Part shown: positions 14,878 through 22,703 of the stretch, in pieces
How positions within the stretch are numbered: the stretch's first letter is position 1
Layout of the letters: every line of letters starts with the position of its first letter
IMG/VR virus record: IMGVR_UViG_3300028844_003773
Location: 1-54,922 of that record
Strand: one strand, 5' to 3'
Origin: a virus
Length of the DNA stretch: 54,922 nt
Translations under genes and position numbers: made by a program
The notes under the pieces: model-generated
Seen by the model: only the letters and a program-made list of their open reading frames with translations
What the model was told of the DNA's origin: nothing
The model's database searches: none

Positions 14878-15865
14878 ATCAGTACCTTTTTATAATAATT
14901 GGTTAGACATGTCTGGTATGACTACCGGCAACGGTCAGAATCATAAAATGAATGTATCTACAAAACTCATACGTGATTTAGAAAATATCAATGATGAAAA
15001 ATTAAAAAAGTGGAGAATAGATGCCGCAAAAAGATGCCATGAGACATTAGGTCCTTTCCCGGCATTATGTTTTAGTGGAGGCATTGATAGTCAAGCAATG
15101 CTACACTGTTTTGCAGAGGCAGACCTAGAAGCACATGTTATTATATTTAAGTACAATGATGATTTAAACAAACATGATGTTGATCATGCTAAAGCATATT
15201 GTCATACGTTTGACATACCATACAGAGAAATAGAGTTTGATATTGTTTCATTTTTAACTAGAGACAACGTAGCAATGACTGAACAGTATGGTGGATTCAG
15301 CCCGCAGTTCAATGCACATTATAGATTTGTAGAAGTATTAACTCATATGGGATATACTGGTGTATGTTTTGGAGGCAATGCTCCTGATAAAAATAGACAG
15401 GGTTATGGTAGAAATTTAGAAAAAAATCAAATGCACTGGGTTACTTGCAAAGATAAATTTCAAATAGCAGTGCAAGGAAGTTTCTTATCATTTAGTCCTG
15501 AGTTGGCACTAGCATTAGCAGTATCTACACCTGCCTTAGGCGCAGAACTTCCTGATCAGTCTACAGACTGGGAAGAATATAAAAAACTACGGGATCTTAA
15601 ATATAAGCAAAAAATAGTCGGCTACAAACGTATAGGTTTTGATATTATGCAACAACCAACTAAGTATACGGGCTTTGAAAAAGTCAAAGAATTATTTGAA
15701 GAAAAAACAGGAGACGGATGGGAATTTGAAAAACAATTTAGATATCCATTAAGTAGACTTCCTGGAACTAAAGTAGACAACAACAACTACGAAATAGATG
15801 TGCCGAAAGATCAAAAAGTATTTTTAGATTCAATCTACTTCAAGCACTTTCCCACGCGGCCCTGA
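14864..15865 (+). CDS. PP-loop ATP pyrophosphatase (asparagine synthase-like)
   Basis: 333 residues. PALCFSGGIDSQAM (about 66-79) is the SGGxDS PP-loop that binds ATP and adenylates a substrate. Similar proteins of marine phages are annotated as asparagine synthase or N-acetyl sugar amidotransferase-like, but the glutaminase domain is absent. TTG is used as start, overlapping the preceding gene; an ATG at codon 16 is an alternative. The 3' end overlaps a convergent gene by 36 bp. Confidence 0.7.
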   Translation: MSQYKSVPFYNNWLDMSGMTTGNGQNHKMNVSTKLIRDLENINDEKLKKWRIDAAKRCHETLGPFPALCFSGGIDSQAMLHCFAEADLEAHVIIFKYNDDLNKHDVDHAKAYCHTFDIPYREIEFDIVSFLTRDNVAMTEQYGGFSPQFNAHYRFVEVLTHMGYTGVCFGGNAPDKNRQGYGRNLEKNQMHWVTCKDKFQIAVQGSFLSFSPELALALAVSTPALGAELPDQSTDWEEYKKLRDLKYKQKIVGYKRIGFDIMQQPTKYTGFEKVKELFEEKTGDGWEFEKQFRYPLSRLPGTKVDNNNYEIDVPKDQKVFLDSIYFKHFPTRP

Positions 15866-16648
15866 TCCTCGTCCTGGATTACTTACTAAATCTGCGCCTA
15901 CATAATTTATTTTTTCTTTTGAATGAGTAGTAGCCCATATACGTTTATGTAAGTGTATGTTGTAGCCTGTATACGATATACCTTCTAATCTAGTATCTTT
16001 ATAAGGGCTCAAATGAGTTACTAATATACCGTAGTATTTGTTTGCTATCTGCTTAGTTTCCCAATCTCTAATCATATCAAGTTGTTCTGTGTATTTTTGT
16101 TGAATAAATTCTTTAGTTGCCCACTTATCAATGTCACCAAAGATTTTTAGATCGGTGCCTGGCAAAATATCTGACTCTAATTTATATACTGGAATCTGTC
16201 CTTCACATATATTACAATAAAACCACGAGTCTTCCCAATCAGTATCACATTTAATAACATTAGGAAAGCCAAATGCACACCAAACAGATATAGTTTGTCC
16301 TGTTTGTAGTAATATTTCTAAACCTTGAGGTGCTCTAGGATCTTTCCAGTGTAAGTTTTTAGGCCACGCCTTTTGTTTTGTCCGTATAGACATGCCATTT
16401 TCATGTTCATGTTCCCATTTACCGGACATTAATCGATATCTTTCTGTATAACCTTCATTATACACAAAATGTATGTTAGGATACAGATGTGCAAGTTCAA
16501 ATGCATATAACATACTGCGTTTGCCGTTCTCTGCTATATTACCATTAAGAATGACTAAATCACATTCAGGCAATTTTAAATCAGCAGGATCAGTAGGTTC
16601 ATTAAAACCGTAATATAAATCATGGATTAGATGCACTTTAAAAGACAT
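15830..16648 (-). CDS. degenerate metallophosphoesterase-like protein
   Basis: 272 residues from MSFKVHLIHDLYYGF. Blocks sit where calcineurin-like enzymes have theirs, but altered: CDLVILNGNIAENG for GDxxD, NIHFVYNEGYTE for GNHD/E, GILVTHLSP for the THxP block and GYNIHLHKRIWATTHS for GHxH. Several ligands are missing, so it may be inactive or use another chemistry. The start is set by a late promoter whose predicted transcript begins at this ATG. Function unknown. Confidence 0.5.
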   Translation of the reverse strand: MSFKVHLIHDLYYGFNEPTDPADLKLPECDLVILNGNIAENGKRSMLYAFELAHLYPNIHFVYNEGYTERYRLMSGKWEHEHENGMSIRTKQKAWPKNLHWKDPRAPQGLEILLQTGQTISVWCAFGFPNVIKCDTDWEDSWFYCNICEGQIPVYKLESDILPGTDLKIFGDIDKWATKEFIQQKYTEQLDMIRDWETKQIANKYYGILVTHLSPYKDTRLEGISYTGYNIHLHKRIWATTHSKEKINYVGADLVSNPGRGSGPRGKVLEVD

Positions 16649-16653
16649 ACAAT

Positions 16654-16661
16654 TATTTAAT
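16654..16661 (-). promoter_or_regulatory. late promoter placing start on the ATG
   Basis: ATTAAATA on the minus strand; end plus 6 is 16648, the A of the ATG. No Shine-Dalgarno. Confidence 0.65.
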
Positions 16662-16662
16662 C

Positions 16663-16670
16663 GATAAATA
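16663..16670 (+). promoter_or_regulatory. T4-type late promoter (GATAAATA), distal
   Basis: Immediately adjacent to the divergent minus promoter. It would make an 88-nt leader for the subtilase gene, in addition to the closer one at 16718. Confidence 0.5.
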
Positions 16671-16717
16671 GTGTTGTGAAATATATCTGCGTTTATCCTT
16701 GCGTATTCACAATTAAT

Positions 16718-16725
16718 GATAAATA
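16718..16725 (+). promoter_or_regulatory. T4-type late promoter (GATAAATA), proximal
   Basis: Predicted start about 16731; leader of 33 nt with GGAG at 16751 before the subtilase ATG at 16764. Confidence 0.75.
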
Positions 16726-16763
16726 CAATATAGTTATGCACACAAATTTTGGAGCCCAAACAC

Positions 16764-18563
16764 ATGAGTAAATTAAAAGTTACATTTGACAGTGATGTAA
16801 ATGCAAAGGCATTTGCACATAAGTGGAAACTGTCTGCCCCTGAAGGGGATTCACTTGATATAGAGTGGCATTTAGCAGAAGATGCAATTAAAGATCAAAC
16901 ATGTTCACTAGAACAAAAAGATGAAGACGAACATGAATTTATTGTTAAAGGTCAGAAAAACACAATTGAATCATGTGAAGATACAACTGTTGAAGAAGAT
17001 TTAGGCAACGGTTTCTTTAGAGTTAAATCATCTAAAGGTTTAGCATTAGGAGAAGCAGTCGAAGGAATTGATCATTCAGATTCTCCTGTAGAGTTCTTGT
17101 CAACAAGTAGTATATCTGAAATGAATACTACAGATACTGATCTGAATCCTACTGATGCTGAAGGACAATGGCCAAGACTCAGAGTTGCATCAACATATCG
17201 TCCTCTCGTTACTTCATATCAAATGATGGATACAAATTTTGTAAGCAAACCTGAACTTTATATTATGGATACAGGTATTGATTCTACTCATGCTGAATTT
17301 CAAGGCGAAGATTTAGAGATTGACACATTTTGGTGTTTAGACGGTATATGGGAAGATGGAGATCAAAAAGGTCACGGAACTGGTGTAGCATCAATGGCAG
17401 TCGGTACCAACTTAGGTATTTCAGATAACGTAAAACTTAGAATTATCAAAATTGCAGGAAACAAAATAAATGAAGATGGCAATTTGATTGATCCGGGCGT
17501 AAGCAAACAAGCATCTGTTTTAGAATTAGGTAGAGCATTAGATGCATTGGAAGCAGAAGTAGTAGCAAATCCAAATAAAACACGTATCTTAAATGTGTCT
17601 TGGGGTGTTGCTCGTTCAGCATACTTAGATGCTAAATTTGAATCACTAATGTCAGCAGGTGTGACAGTTATTGCGGCAGCCGGTAACAGCGGCATTGATG
17701 TTGAGTTAGTTACCCCAGCAGGTATTAATGGGTGTTTAACAATTGGTGCAACTGATAAGTATGATATTCCTGCAGGTTTTAACAATATTTCACCTAGTGA
17801 CGAAGGTCTTACAACAGGTGCTGGTTTATCATTAGATTTATTTGCTCCGGGTGAGTCAGTAATGATAGCACATACAATAGGCGCTGGTGCACCATATGGT
17901 ATCACATCTGGTACATCACTTTCGGCTCCAATAGTTGCAGGTATTGCAGGTGTAATCGGTTCAATGAATGATGATATGGTTTCAGCACAAGCCATGAAAG
18001 AAATGATTTTAGGAACAGCAACTGAAAACGCATTGTTATTTGAAGATTCAACATTTACAGAAGAACAAAACAAATTAGCACATGTATTTACTGCTGACCC
18101 ATTAGCAACCTATAAAGATGCAGATATGGTATCATATTTAGGTGTTGCAAATGCAAACGATGGTGATGCTATTGTTATTGATTTAAACTCAACATTAGAT
18201 TTATCAAAATGGAAAAAATTATATCCAAATGACGAGTTTACATATTCTATAGAATTCTTAGATGAAAGTATAAAAGCAAAATACAATGAATATATTGATG
18301 TAGACTCTGTTTCTGGTAGTGTTAGAATTGAAACTGCAAAAGGTGTGTTATTGCCCGCTGACACTGCATTAGAAATGGTAGAATTTAAGGCTCTTGCAAC
18401 TTCAGTAAAGGCTAAAGTAGAATCTAATACAATTTTTTACTTTCATTCAAACTCATGGTCAGATCAGTCTGCTTATGATACATTAGAAGCGGACGTTACA
18501 CTAGCATTAACAGATGTTAACAGCATCAGTTTCTTTATTGCTTGGGGCGGATCAATTAAATAA
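16764..18563 (+). CDS. subtilisin-like serine protease (S8)
   Basis: 599 residues from MSKLKVTFD. Catalytic Asp in YIMDTGIDSTH (about 169), His in GDQKGHGTGVASM (about 204), oxyanion Asn in AAAGNSGID (about 308), Ser in SGTSLSAPIVAG (about 385). About 130 residues precede the domain and could be a propeptide; about 180 follow, ending in a beta-rich region of unknown role. No signal peptide, so it may act in the virion or the infected cell. The ATG at 16764 is preferred over an upstream TTG because GGAG precedes it. Confidence 0.9.
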   Translation: MSKLKVTFDSDVNAKAFAHKWKLSAPEGDSLDIEWHLAEDAIKDQTCSLEQKDEDEHEFIVKGQKNTIESCEDTTVEEDLGNGFFRVKSSKGLALGEAVEGIDHSDSPVEFLSTSSISEMNTTDTDLNPTDAEGQWPRLRVASTYRPLVTSYQMMDTNFVSKPELYIMDTGIDSTHAEFQGEDLEIDTFWCLDGIWEDGDQKGHGTGVASMAVGTNLGISDNVKLRIIKIAGNKINEDGNLIDPGVSKQASVLELGRALDALEAEVVANPNKTRILNVSWGVARSAYLDAKFESLMSAGVTVIAAAGNSGIDVELVTPAGINGCLTIGATDKYDIPAGFNNISPSDEGLTTGAGLSLDLFAPGESVMIAHTIGAGAPYGITSGTSLSAPIVAGIAGVIGSMNDDMVSAQAMKEMILGTATENALLFEDSTFTEEQNKLAHVFTADPLATYKDADMVSYLGVANANDGDAIVIDLNSTLDLSKWKKLYPNDEFTYSIEFLDESIKAKYNEYIDVDSVSGSVRIETAKGVLLPADTALEMVEFKALATSVKAKVESNTIFYFHSNSWSDQSAYDTLEADVTLALTDVNSISFFIAWGGSIK

Positions 18564-18573
18564 AGGAAATATT

Positions 18574-18774
18574 ATGGATAAAATTAAAGCAATTTTCAGT
18601 TTTGTTAAGGGTTGGATCAGTGCAAGATTAAAAGAAAGAACATCTTGGGACGGAGCCGCTTTAATTACAGCAGGCGTGTGTTTCTTAATGTTTAAAGGTA
18701 TTGCAACACTAGTTGCTTATGCCGCTATCGCATACGGTGCATGGACATTATGGAAAGAAGAATACAAAAGTTAA
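18574..18774 (+). CDS. small membrane protein (possible holin-like)
   Basis: 66 residues from MDKIKAIFSFVKGW, SD AAGGAA. An amphipathic start, then one long or two short membrane segments (GAALITAGVCFLMFKG and ATLVAYAAIAYGAWTLW) and a charged tail. It leads a group of envelope proteins (lipoprotein, cysteine peptidase) after the protease. The size fits a holin but no family match is claimed. Confidence 0.6.
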   Translation: MDKIKAIFSFVKGWISARLKERTSWDGAALITAGVCFLMFKGIATLVAYAAIAYGAWTLWKEEYKS

Positions 18775-18941
18775 TTAGTCTATTTGCAATTTGCTTTTTA
18801 GTAAGTTGTACTACTGTTGAAGAAACAGGACCTACAGAGATGACAGGAGAACCTGTTAACATTGTTCTTAAAGGTCAAAAAGAAATGTGTGAACGTGAAC
18901 CTGAATCTATTCTTTGCAAAGAGGAAGAAGTAGATGAGTAA
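18741..18941 (+). CDS. small lipoprotein
   Basis: 66 residues with a short signal (KLISLFAICFLVSC) ending in a lipobox LVSC, so lipidation at Cys23 (or Cys20 if the ATG at 18750 is used) is expected. The mature part is acidic with two more Cys (KEMCEREPESILCKEE). It overlaps both neighbours. Could be an outer-membrane spanin partner, given its size and place after a membrane protein, but this is inference. Confidence 0.6.
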   Translation: MDIMERRIQKLISLFAICFLVSCTTVEETGPTEMTGEPVNIVLKGQKEMCEREPESILCKEEEVDE

Positions 18942-19332
18942 GGATATTGCAAAAAAAGTTCATGCATTAGTTGAAAGTAAATTCACATATCTACACGATG
19001 ATAAGCAATATATGCAAGCCGAACACTGGACTAGTCATGCTGATAAAGTATTAGCAGGTGAAGACTTTAGTGACGATTGTGATGGTTTTGCTAACACATG
19101 TGCAGAGTTATTAATTAAAGAAGGCATTGACAAATCAGATGTGTCTGTGATATACTGTGTTACCGAAGAAGGAGAAGATCATTTAGTATGCGGTGTTGCT
19201 GTAGACGGCAAGACTTACATATTAGAAAACAGATATGATAATCCATATGATTGGAAAGACAAACCAAGATATGATTTTAAATATTTTATGAAGTTTGATG
19301 ATCCAGGACAGTGGTTCAAAGTTAATAATTAA
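18934..19332 (+). CDS. transglutaminase-like cysteine peptidase
   Basis: 132 residues. SDDCDGFANTCAELL (Cys near residue 50), EDHLVCGVAVDGKTYILENRYDNPYDW (His and Asp/Asn) match the bacterial transglutaminase-like cysteine peptidase (BTLCP) pattern. No signal peptide. Related proteins process peptidoglycan-associated or secreted substrates. Follows the lipoprotein with an 8-nt overlap. Confidence 0.7.
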   Translation: MSKDIAKKVHALVESKFTYLHDDKQYMQAEHWTSHADKVLAGEDFSDDCDGFANTCAELLIKEGIDKSDVSVIYCVTEEGEDHLVCGVAVDGKTYILENRYDNPYDWKDKPRYDFKYFMKFDDPGQWFKVNN

Positions 19333-19346
19333 ACAAACCTAAACGT

Positions 19347-19354
19347 CATAAATA
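19347..19354 (+). promoter_or_regulatory. late promoter placing start on the ATG
   Basis: CATAAATA; end plus 6 is 19360, the A of the ATG. No Shine-Dalgarno. Confidence 0.7.
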
Positions 19355-19359
19355 TCTTT

Positions 19360-20133
19360 ATGAACGTTACAGAATATAAAGAAGACAAGCCCAATAAGCA
19401 TTGGTCAGACGTGACTCAACCATTGCACATATATAAATATTCTAATATATATGACAAAACTTTTTATAAATTATTAAAAGATACTGTCCAATCTCATTTA
19501 GATAGGCCCAGTAGAGATACATACCTAACCCACAGAACTTCATTTACTCATAATGATAAACGACATCATATTGTATCACATAGACAAAACGCAAGAGAGC
19601 AAGAAGTAATATATGATTTAACTGCTGAAAAAGAATGGTGGAATCAAACATCTGATACATTAATCGATTGGGGCTGGGATAAATTAAAAAATTCAATTCA
19701 TCCTGTATTTTTTCAACATTTGAATAACTTTAAAAACAAAGAACCTATCGATAAAAATTGGGTGCCGCATAGATTACATCTTAATTATTTATCCTATCAA
19801 AGTTATCTTCATGCTCATGTTGACATGGCTGATCAATTTTTTAATACACCTTCATCTAAAACTGCTAGAGCAAGATCACTGACATTTTATCTACATGATC
19901 ATGTAAAAGATTGCGGAGGAGAGTTATATTCATTAAGTGGTTACATCTATGAGCCCAAACAAAATGAGGCACTTTTTATTAATGGAAACTGTGCAATACA
20001 CGGTGTTAATTCTAACATGAGCAAAGATAAAAAACCTCGACTAGCATTTACAGTCAGATGGGCACATAAAGATGATTTATATTTACCTGGATCTCCTGAA
20101 AAATCGATGTGGAGTATAGACTTTCCAGTATGA
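19360..20133 (+). CDS. 2OG-Fe(II) oxygenase (prolyl 4-hydroxylase type)
   Basis: 257 residues. Iron ligands HxD in SYLHAHVDMADQ, a GGELYSLSGYIY block, the distal His in FINGNCAIHGVN and the 2-oxoglutarate-binding Arg in RLAFTVRW follow the order of P4H-like phage oxygenases. A late promoter predicts a leaderless message. The stop overlaps the next ATG. The substrate (protein, nucleic acid or glycan) is not known. Confidence 0.75.
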   Translation: MNVTEYKEDKPNKHWSDVTQPLHIYKYSNIYDKTFYKLLKDTVQSHLDRPSRDTYLTHRTSFTHNDKRHHIVSHRQNAREQEVIYDLTAEKEWWNQTSDTLIDWGWDKLKNSIHPVFFQHLNNFKNKEPIDKNWVPHRLHLNYLSYQSYLHAHVDMADQFFNTPSSKTARARSLTFYLHDHVKDCGGELYSLSGYIYEPKQNEALFINGNCAIHGVNSNMSKDKKPRLAFTVRWAHKDDLYLPGSPEKSMWSIDFPV

Positions 20134-20705
20134 TTACTATTAAAAAAATTACATGGGAACAAACCAAAGACATGTGGAAAATGCATATGCCAAACATGTC
20201 AATAGAACCTACAAGTGCAATGACTTGCCCAAAAAGTTTTGAATATCAACTACAAGATGATGAGTATCACATGGAACAAATTGATACATATGATTTACAA
20301 AATCAACGATTCACTCCTACGTTTTGGGGAGCCTTTGATAACGAAAGACTAGTAGGTGTAAACTCTGGACACATGACTTTATATGAGTTATATCGATCAC
20401 GTGGTTTATATGTTGAAAAAGAATACAGAGGACATGGTATAGGACAAAAGTTATTACTTAAAACTATTTCACAGGGTTATTTTGAAAAAGCAATCGGTGT
20501 TTGGAGTTACCCTAATAGAAAGGCTTGGATGTCATATCATAATGCAGGCTATATATTATCTAGTGAGGAATTTAATTTTGAATGGGTAACAAATGATGAG
20601 GGTCAGATGAATAGTAAAGCAATAAGAGTATTTGATAGACAAAAGGTAAACAAAGTTGTTGCTGGTGTTTTGTCAGAAAGTCTTAATAAGATAGAAACCG
20701 AGTAG
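20130..20705 (+). CDS. GNAT-family N-acetyltransferase
   Basis: 191 residues from MITIKKITWEQT. Acetyl-CoA binding motif A is RGLYVEKEYRGHGIGQKLL (R/Q-x2-GxG/A), preceded by GVNSGHMTLYE and followed by NRKAWMSYHNAGYI. The ATG overlaps the previous TGA, so it is coupled to the oxygenase. The upstream in-frame start at 20109 is rejected. The 3' end overlaps a convergent gene by 33 bp. Substrate unknown. Confidence 0.8.
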   Translation: MITIKKITWEQTKDMWKMHMPNMSIEPTSAMTCPKSFEYQLQDDEYHMEQIDTYDLQNQRFTPTFWGAFDNERLVGVNSGHMTLYELYRSRGLYVEKEYRGHGIGQKLLLKTISQGYFEKAIGVWSYPNRKAWMSYHNAGYILSSEEFNFEWVTNDEGQMNSKAIRVFDRQKVNKVVAGVLSESLNKIETE

Positions 20706-20837
20706 ACAAATCGCAACTGATCCTAAAAACAATGATGCAAGGAGGAATGCAAAAGTCAAAATATTTGAAGCAGTCAACTCTATTGGTCCACTCGGTTTAC
20801 CCAAGCCCATAAAGGCTTTAATAGCATTTTTTAACAT
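20673..20837 (-). CDS. small membrane protein, 54 aa
   Basis: From MLKNAIKAFMGLGKPSG; C-terminal hydrophobic segments (NILTFAFLLASLFLGSVAICLLGFYLI). The ATG overlaps the previous stop (TAATG), so translation is coupled. Last of a run of tiny membrane proteins on the minus strand. Function unknown. Confidence 0.55.
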   Translation of the reverse strand: MLKNAIKAFMGLGKPSGPIELTASNILTFAFLLASLFLGSVAICLLGFYLIKTF

Positions 20838-21019
20838 TAGAATAAAAAAGAATTTAAGTACATTACTATTCCCATCATACCTAAACACATTATCTGAATA
20901 ACAGCAGGTACCACTACAAATAGTTTCATTACATCAAAGTCTCCTTTCATAAAGAAGTCTTCTTCAAACCAATCTTTCTGTTCTTGTGGTGTTGCGTTTT
21001 TTATCGTGCCGTGTGCCAT
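20837..21019 (-). CDS. small membrane protein with possible dual start
   Basis: 60 residues from MAHGTIKNATPQ: a soluble acidic N-terminus (QKDWFEEDFF) then one membrane span (VVVPAVIQIMCLGMMGIVMYL). The first ATG has no Shine-Dalgarno, but an internal ATG at 20929 has AAAGGAG upstream and would make a 30-residue version that is almost only the span. A 20-codon ORF (21001-21063) leads into the long start. Confidence 0.55.
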   Translation of the reverse strand: MAHGTIKNATPQEQKDWFEEDFFMKGDFDVMKLFVVVPAVIQIMCLGMMGIVMYLNSFLF

Positions 21020-21062
21020 GGTGCTATCCAGTATTTGTAAATGATTGCTTTTAACTTTTTCA

Positions 21063-21194
21063 TTACATATATGCTAGTTGTGACATACATAAAAACATCG
21101 ATCCCCAAAGCATAGCATAACATAATGCTTCTAACTTTTGATCAACTTTTTTAAAAATGCCTGATTTGTCTATTACTAATCTAATAGTATTCAT
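21063..21194 (-). CDS. tiny protein, 43 aa
   Basis: MNTIRLVIDKSGIFKKVDQKLEALCY then AMLWGSMFLCMSQLAYM, a C-terminal hydrophobic segment. AGGAG 6 nt before the ATG; overlaps the end of the previous tiny gene. Probable membrane-associated peptide. Confidence 0.5.
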   Translation of the reverse strand: MNTIRLVIDKSGIFKKVDQKLEALCYAMLWGSMFLCMSQLAYM

Positions 21195-21325
21195 AATACT
21201 CCTGTATGTCTATAGTGTGAATCTTTAATCTGTCTTAATGCTGAATGTATGCCGGCTCCACTATCCATTATGTGAAGTGACACCATTAACATTGCGTAAA
21301 AACTAAACCTTATTGCGGTTATCAT
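21191..21325 (-). CDS. tiny protein, 44 aa
   Basis: MITAIRFSFYAMLMVSLHIMDSG... with an N-terminal hydrophobic helix and a basic, His-rich tail (RQIKDSHYRHTGVL). AGGAAAG 6 nt before the ATG. Coupled to the next tiny gene by a 4-nt overlap. Confidence 0.5.
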   Translation of the reverse strand: MITAIRFSFYAMLMVSLHIMDSGAGIHSALRQIKDSHYRHTGVL

Positions 21326-21341
21326 AATCTTTCCTGTGTGT

Positions 21342-21446
21342 CTATATAGAAGGACTAACTGCCATAATAGACAAAAGAAAAATTGAAACGAGGGTTACTA
21401 GTTCTAACCGATCTTTAAATTTATAATGTCTATGCATGTGTGTCAT
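21342..21446 (-). CDS. tiny membrane peptide, 34 aa
   Basis: MTHMHRHYKFKDR then LELVTLVSIFLLSIMAVSPSI, a single membrane span. AAAGGGA directly precedes the ATG. First gene behind the late promoter at 21506-21513. Confidence 0.45.
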   Translation of the reverse strand: MTHMHRHYKFKDRLELVTLVSIFLLSIMAVSPSI

Positions 21447-21505
21447 TCCCTTTATTCATGTGTCTTATAAAACTTTATAACGTGTGGTTATAAATGTTTC
21501 GACTC

Positions 21506-21513
21506 TATTTATG
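21506..21513 (-). promoter_or_regulatory. T4-type late promoter (CATAAATA)
   Basis: Predicted start about 21500, upstream of the run of tiny membrane protein genes. Confidence 0.65.
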
Positions 21514-21543
21514 CCTGGAATCACAAAAGTATATTTTATCCAC

Positions 21544-21570
21544 AAAAAAAGGCGCCTTTAAAAGACGCCT
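21544..21570 (-). terminator. intrinsic terminator after outer-membrane protein gene
   Basis: Minus-strand stem AGGCG/CGCCT (plus one more pair after a mismatch) with loop and a run of seven T at 21550-21544. Confidence 0.75.
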
Positions 21571-21590
21571 AATATTTAGTTTAGATTAGA

Positions 21591-22268
21591 CTAAAATTCG
21601 TATGTATATCCTACAAAAATATTGTCTTCATCTAAGAATCCTGAGTTGTCATCAGCAGTAAAATCTGACCATCCAACTTGAATTGAGCCATTAAAAAGAT
21701 CAAAAGTCTTTGAAACTCCCCAATGCGTTCCTTCACCTTCTGCATCGCCATATGTCAAGTCTACTACTTTTAATATACCAGTTGAGTATTCAGTATAATC
21801 ACCTGCTTCATCTTGTCCCATATAATGAGATATAGTAAAACCGGCTACAGTAGCAGAAAGTAATATTTCTTCATAGTCATATGAGGTGTCCCCTCTGTAA
21901 TGAAAATCAATATAGGCTACGTTAAAGCCAATATGTTCCCATTGCTTTTGAAAACCAATCACTGTGTCTATTTCATGTGAAGCAGGACCGTCAACATTAG
22001 TAGAATCACTATTGGCGTAGTCTAGTTCAGATGCCCAAACACTTCCGTACAATCCTCCCCACTCAGCATAAACTTCTGCTGATAGTGTGAGTTCTCCTGC
22101 GGTCTGTAGTTGGCCCCTAGAAATATAGTCTGATGATAAGCCAACTGATCCGCTCAATATTGGTGCGGCGCTGACACTTGATGCAATACAAACTAATGAT
22201 AGTGCTATCACTAATTTAATTACATTGTCGAAATGAGCCGATATAAGACTCTTAATGCTTTCTAACAT
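21591..22268 (-). CDS. outer-membrane beta-barrel protein (Gcw_chp/TIGR02001-like)
   Basis: 225 residues. Signal peptide with hydrophobic core VIKLVIALSLVCIAS and likely cleavage after SVSA (about residue 34). The mature part begins LSGSVGLSSDYISRGQLQTAGE..., the hallmark of the Gcw_chp outer-membrane family of Proteobacteria, followed by alternating strands and a terminal aromatic (GYTYEF) as needed for barrel insertion. AGGAG precedes the ATG. A phage-made outer-membrane protein could alter the host surface, for example to block superinfection; that role is inference. Confidence 0.75.
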   Translation of the reverse strand: MLESIKSLISAHFDNVIKLVIALSLVCIASSVSAAPILSGSVGLSSDYISRGQLQTAGELTLSAEVYAEWGGLYGSVWASELDYANSDSTNVDGPASHEIDTVIGFQKQWEHIGFNVAYIDFHYRGDTSYDYEEILLSATVAGFTISHYMGQDEAGDYTEYSTGILKVVDLTYGDAEGEGTHWGVSKTFDLFNGSIQVGWSDFTADDNSGFLDEDNIFVGYTYEF

Positions 22269-22324
22269 ATTCTTTCTCCTTGCATGAATTGCAATTATTA
22301 TTATTTAATAAGGTGGGTTAAATC

Positions 22325-22483
22325 TTATTTGCGTTGTGAATTTTTATATTTTGAAATAGATCCGCCGCCGCCTTTGCCTCCACCGGCTTTACCGCCAGAA
22401 GATTTTTTGTCGTTGCGTTTCTTCATTACAAAGTAAACTACACCTGCTATAATAACTATTGCTAGTATTGTTTGAAAATCCAT
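22325..22483 (-). CDS. small single-span membrane protein
   Basis: 52 residues from MDFQTILAIVIIAGVVYFVM, then a basic Gly/Lys tail (KKSSGGKAGGGKGGGGS). The start is fixed by GGAGG 7 nt upstream; the longer reading to 22522 lacks support. Located before the outer-membrane protein in the same late operon. Function unknown. Confidence 0.6.
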   Translation of the reverse strand: MDFQTILAIVIIAGVVYFVMKKRNDKKSSGGKAGGGKGGGGSISKYKNSQRK

Positions 22484-22568
22484 ATTGTTTCCTCCATTAG
22501 ATTTTTTTCTACGAAATAGCATAAATGCAGTTCCGTGTTGTTATTTAGCAACAAATAGAGTGCTTAAA

Positions 22569-22576
22569 TATTTATA
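22569..22576 (-). promoter_or_regulatory. T4 late promoter, perfect consensus TATAAATA
   Basis: Perfect octamer on the minus strand with predicted start about 22563, serving the small membrane protein and the outer-membrane protein. A second, weaker motif (GCTAAATA) lies near 22550. Together with 22651-22658 this accounts for the 180-bp gap between divergent genes. Confidence 0.75.
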
Positions 22577-22650
22577 TATTAACATTTGCCCAAAAAAACC
22601 GTTATTTAACAATAATTAAAGAATACTTCTTTATAAACACCCTAAAATTC

Positions 22651-22658
22651 ACTAAATA
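22651..22658 (+). promoter_or_regulatory. T4-type late promoter (ACTAAATA)
   Basis: Predicted start about 22664; a 40-nt leader with GAGGAGGA before the ATG at 22704. Confidence 0.65.
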
Positions 22659-22703
22659 CTAGTGAGGAAATGCAATAATGCAAATATTTGAGGAGGACTC
22701 AAT

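Noticed and set aside
21001-21063. 20-codon ORF before the 60-aa membrane protein
   Set aside because: Very short, no ribosome-binding site, sequence shows no feature; mentioned only as a possible coupling ORF.
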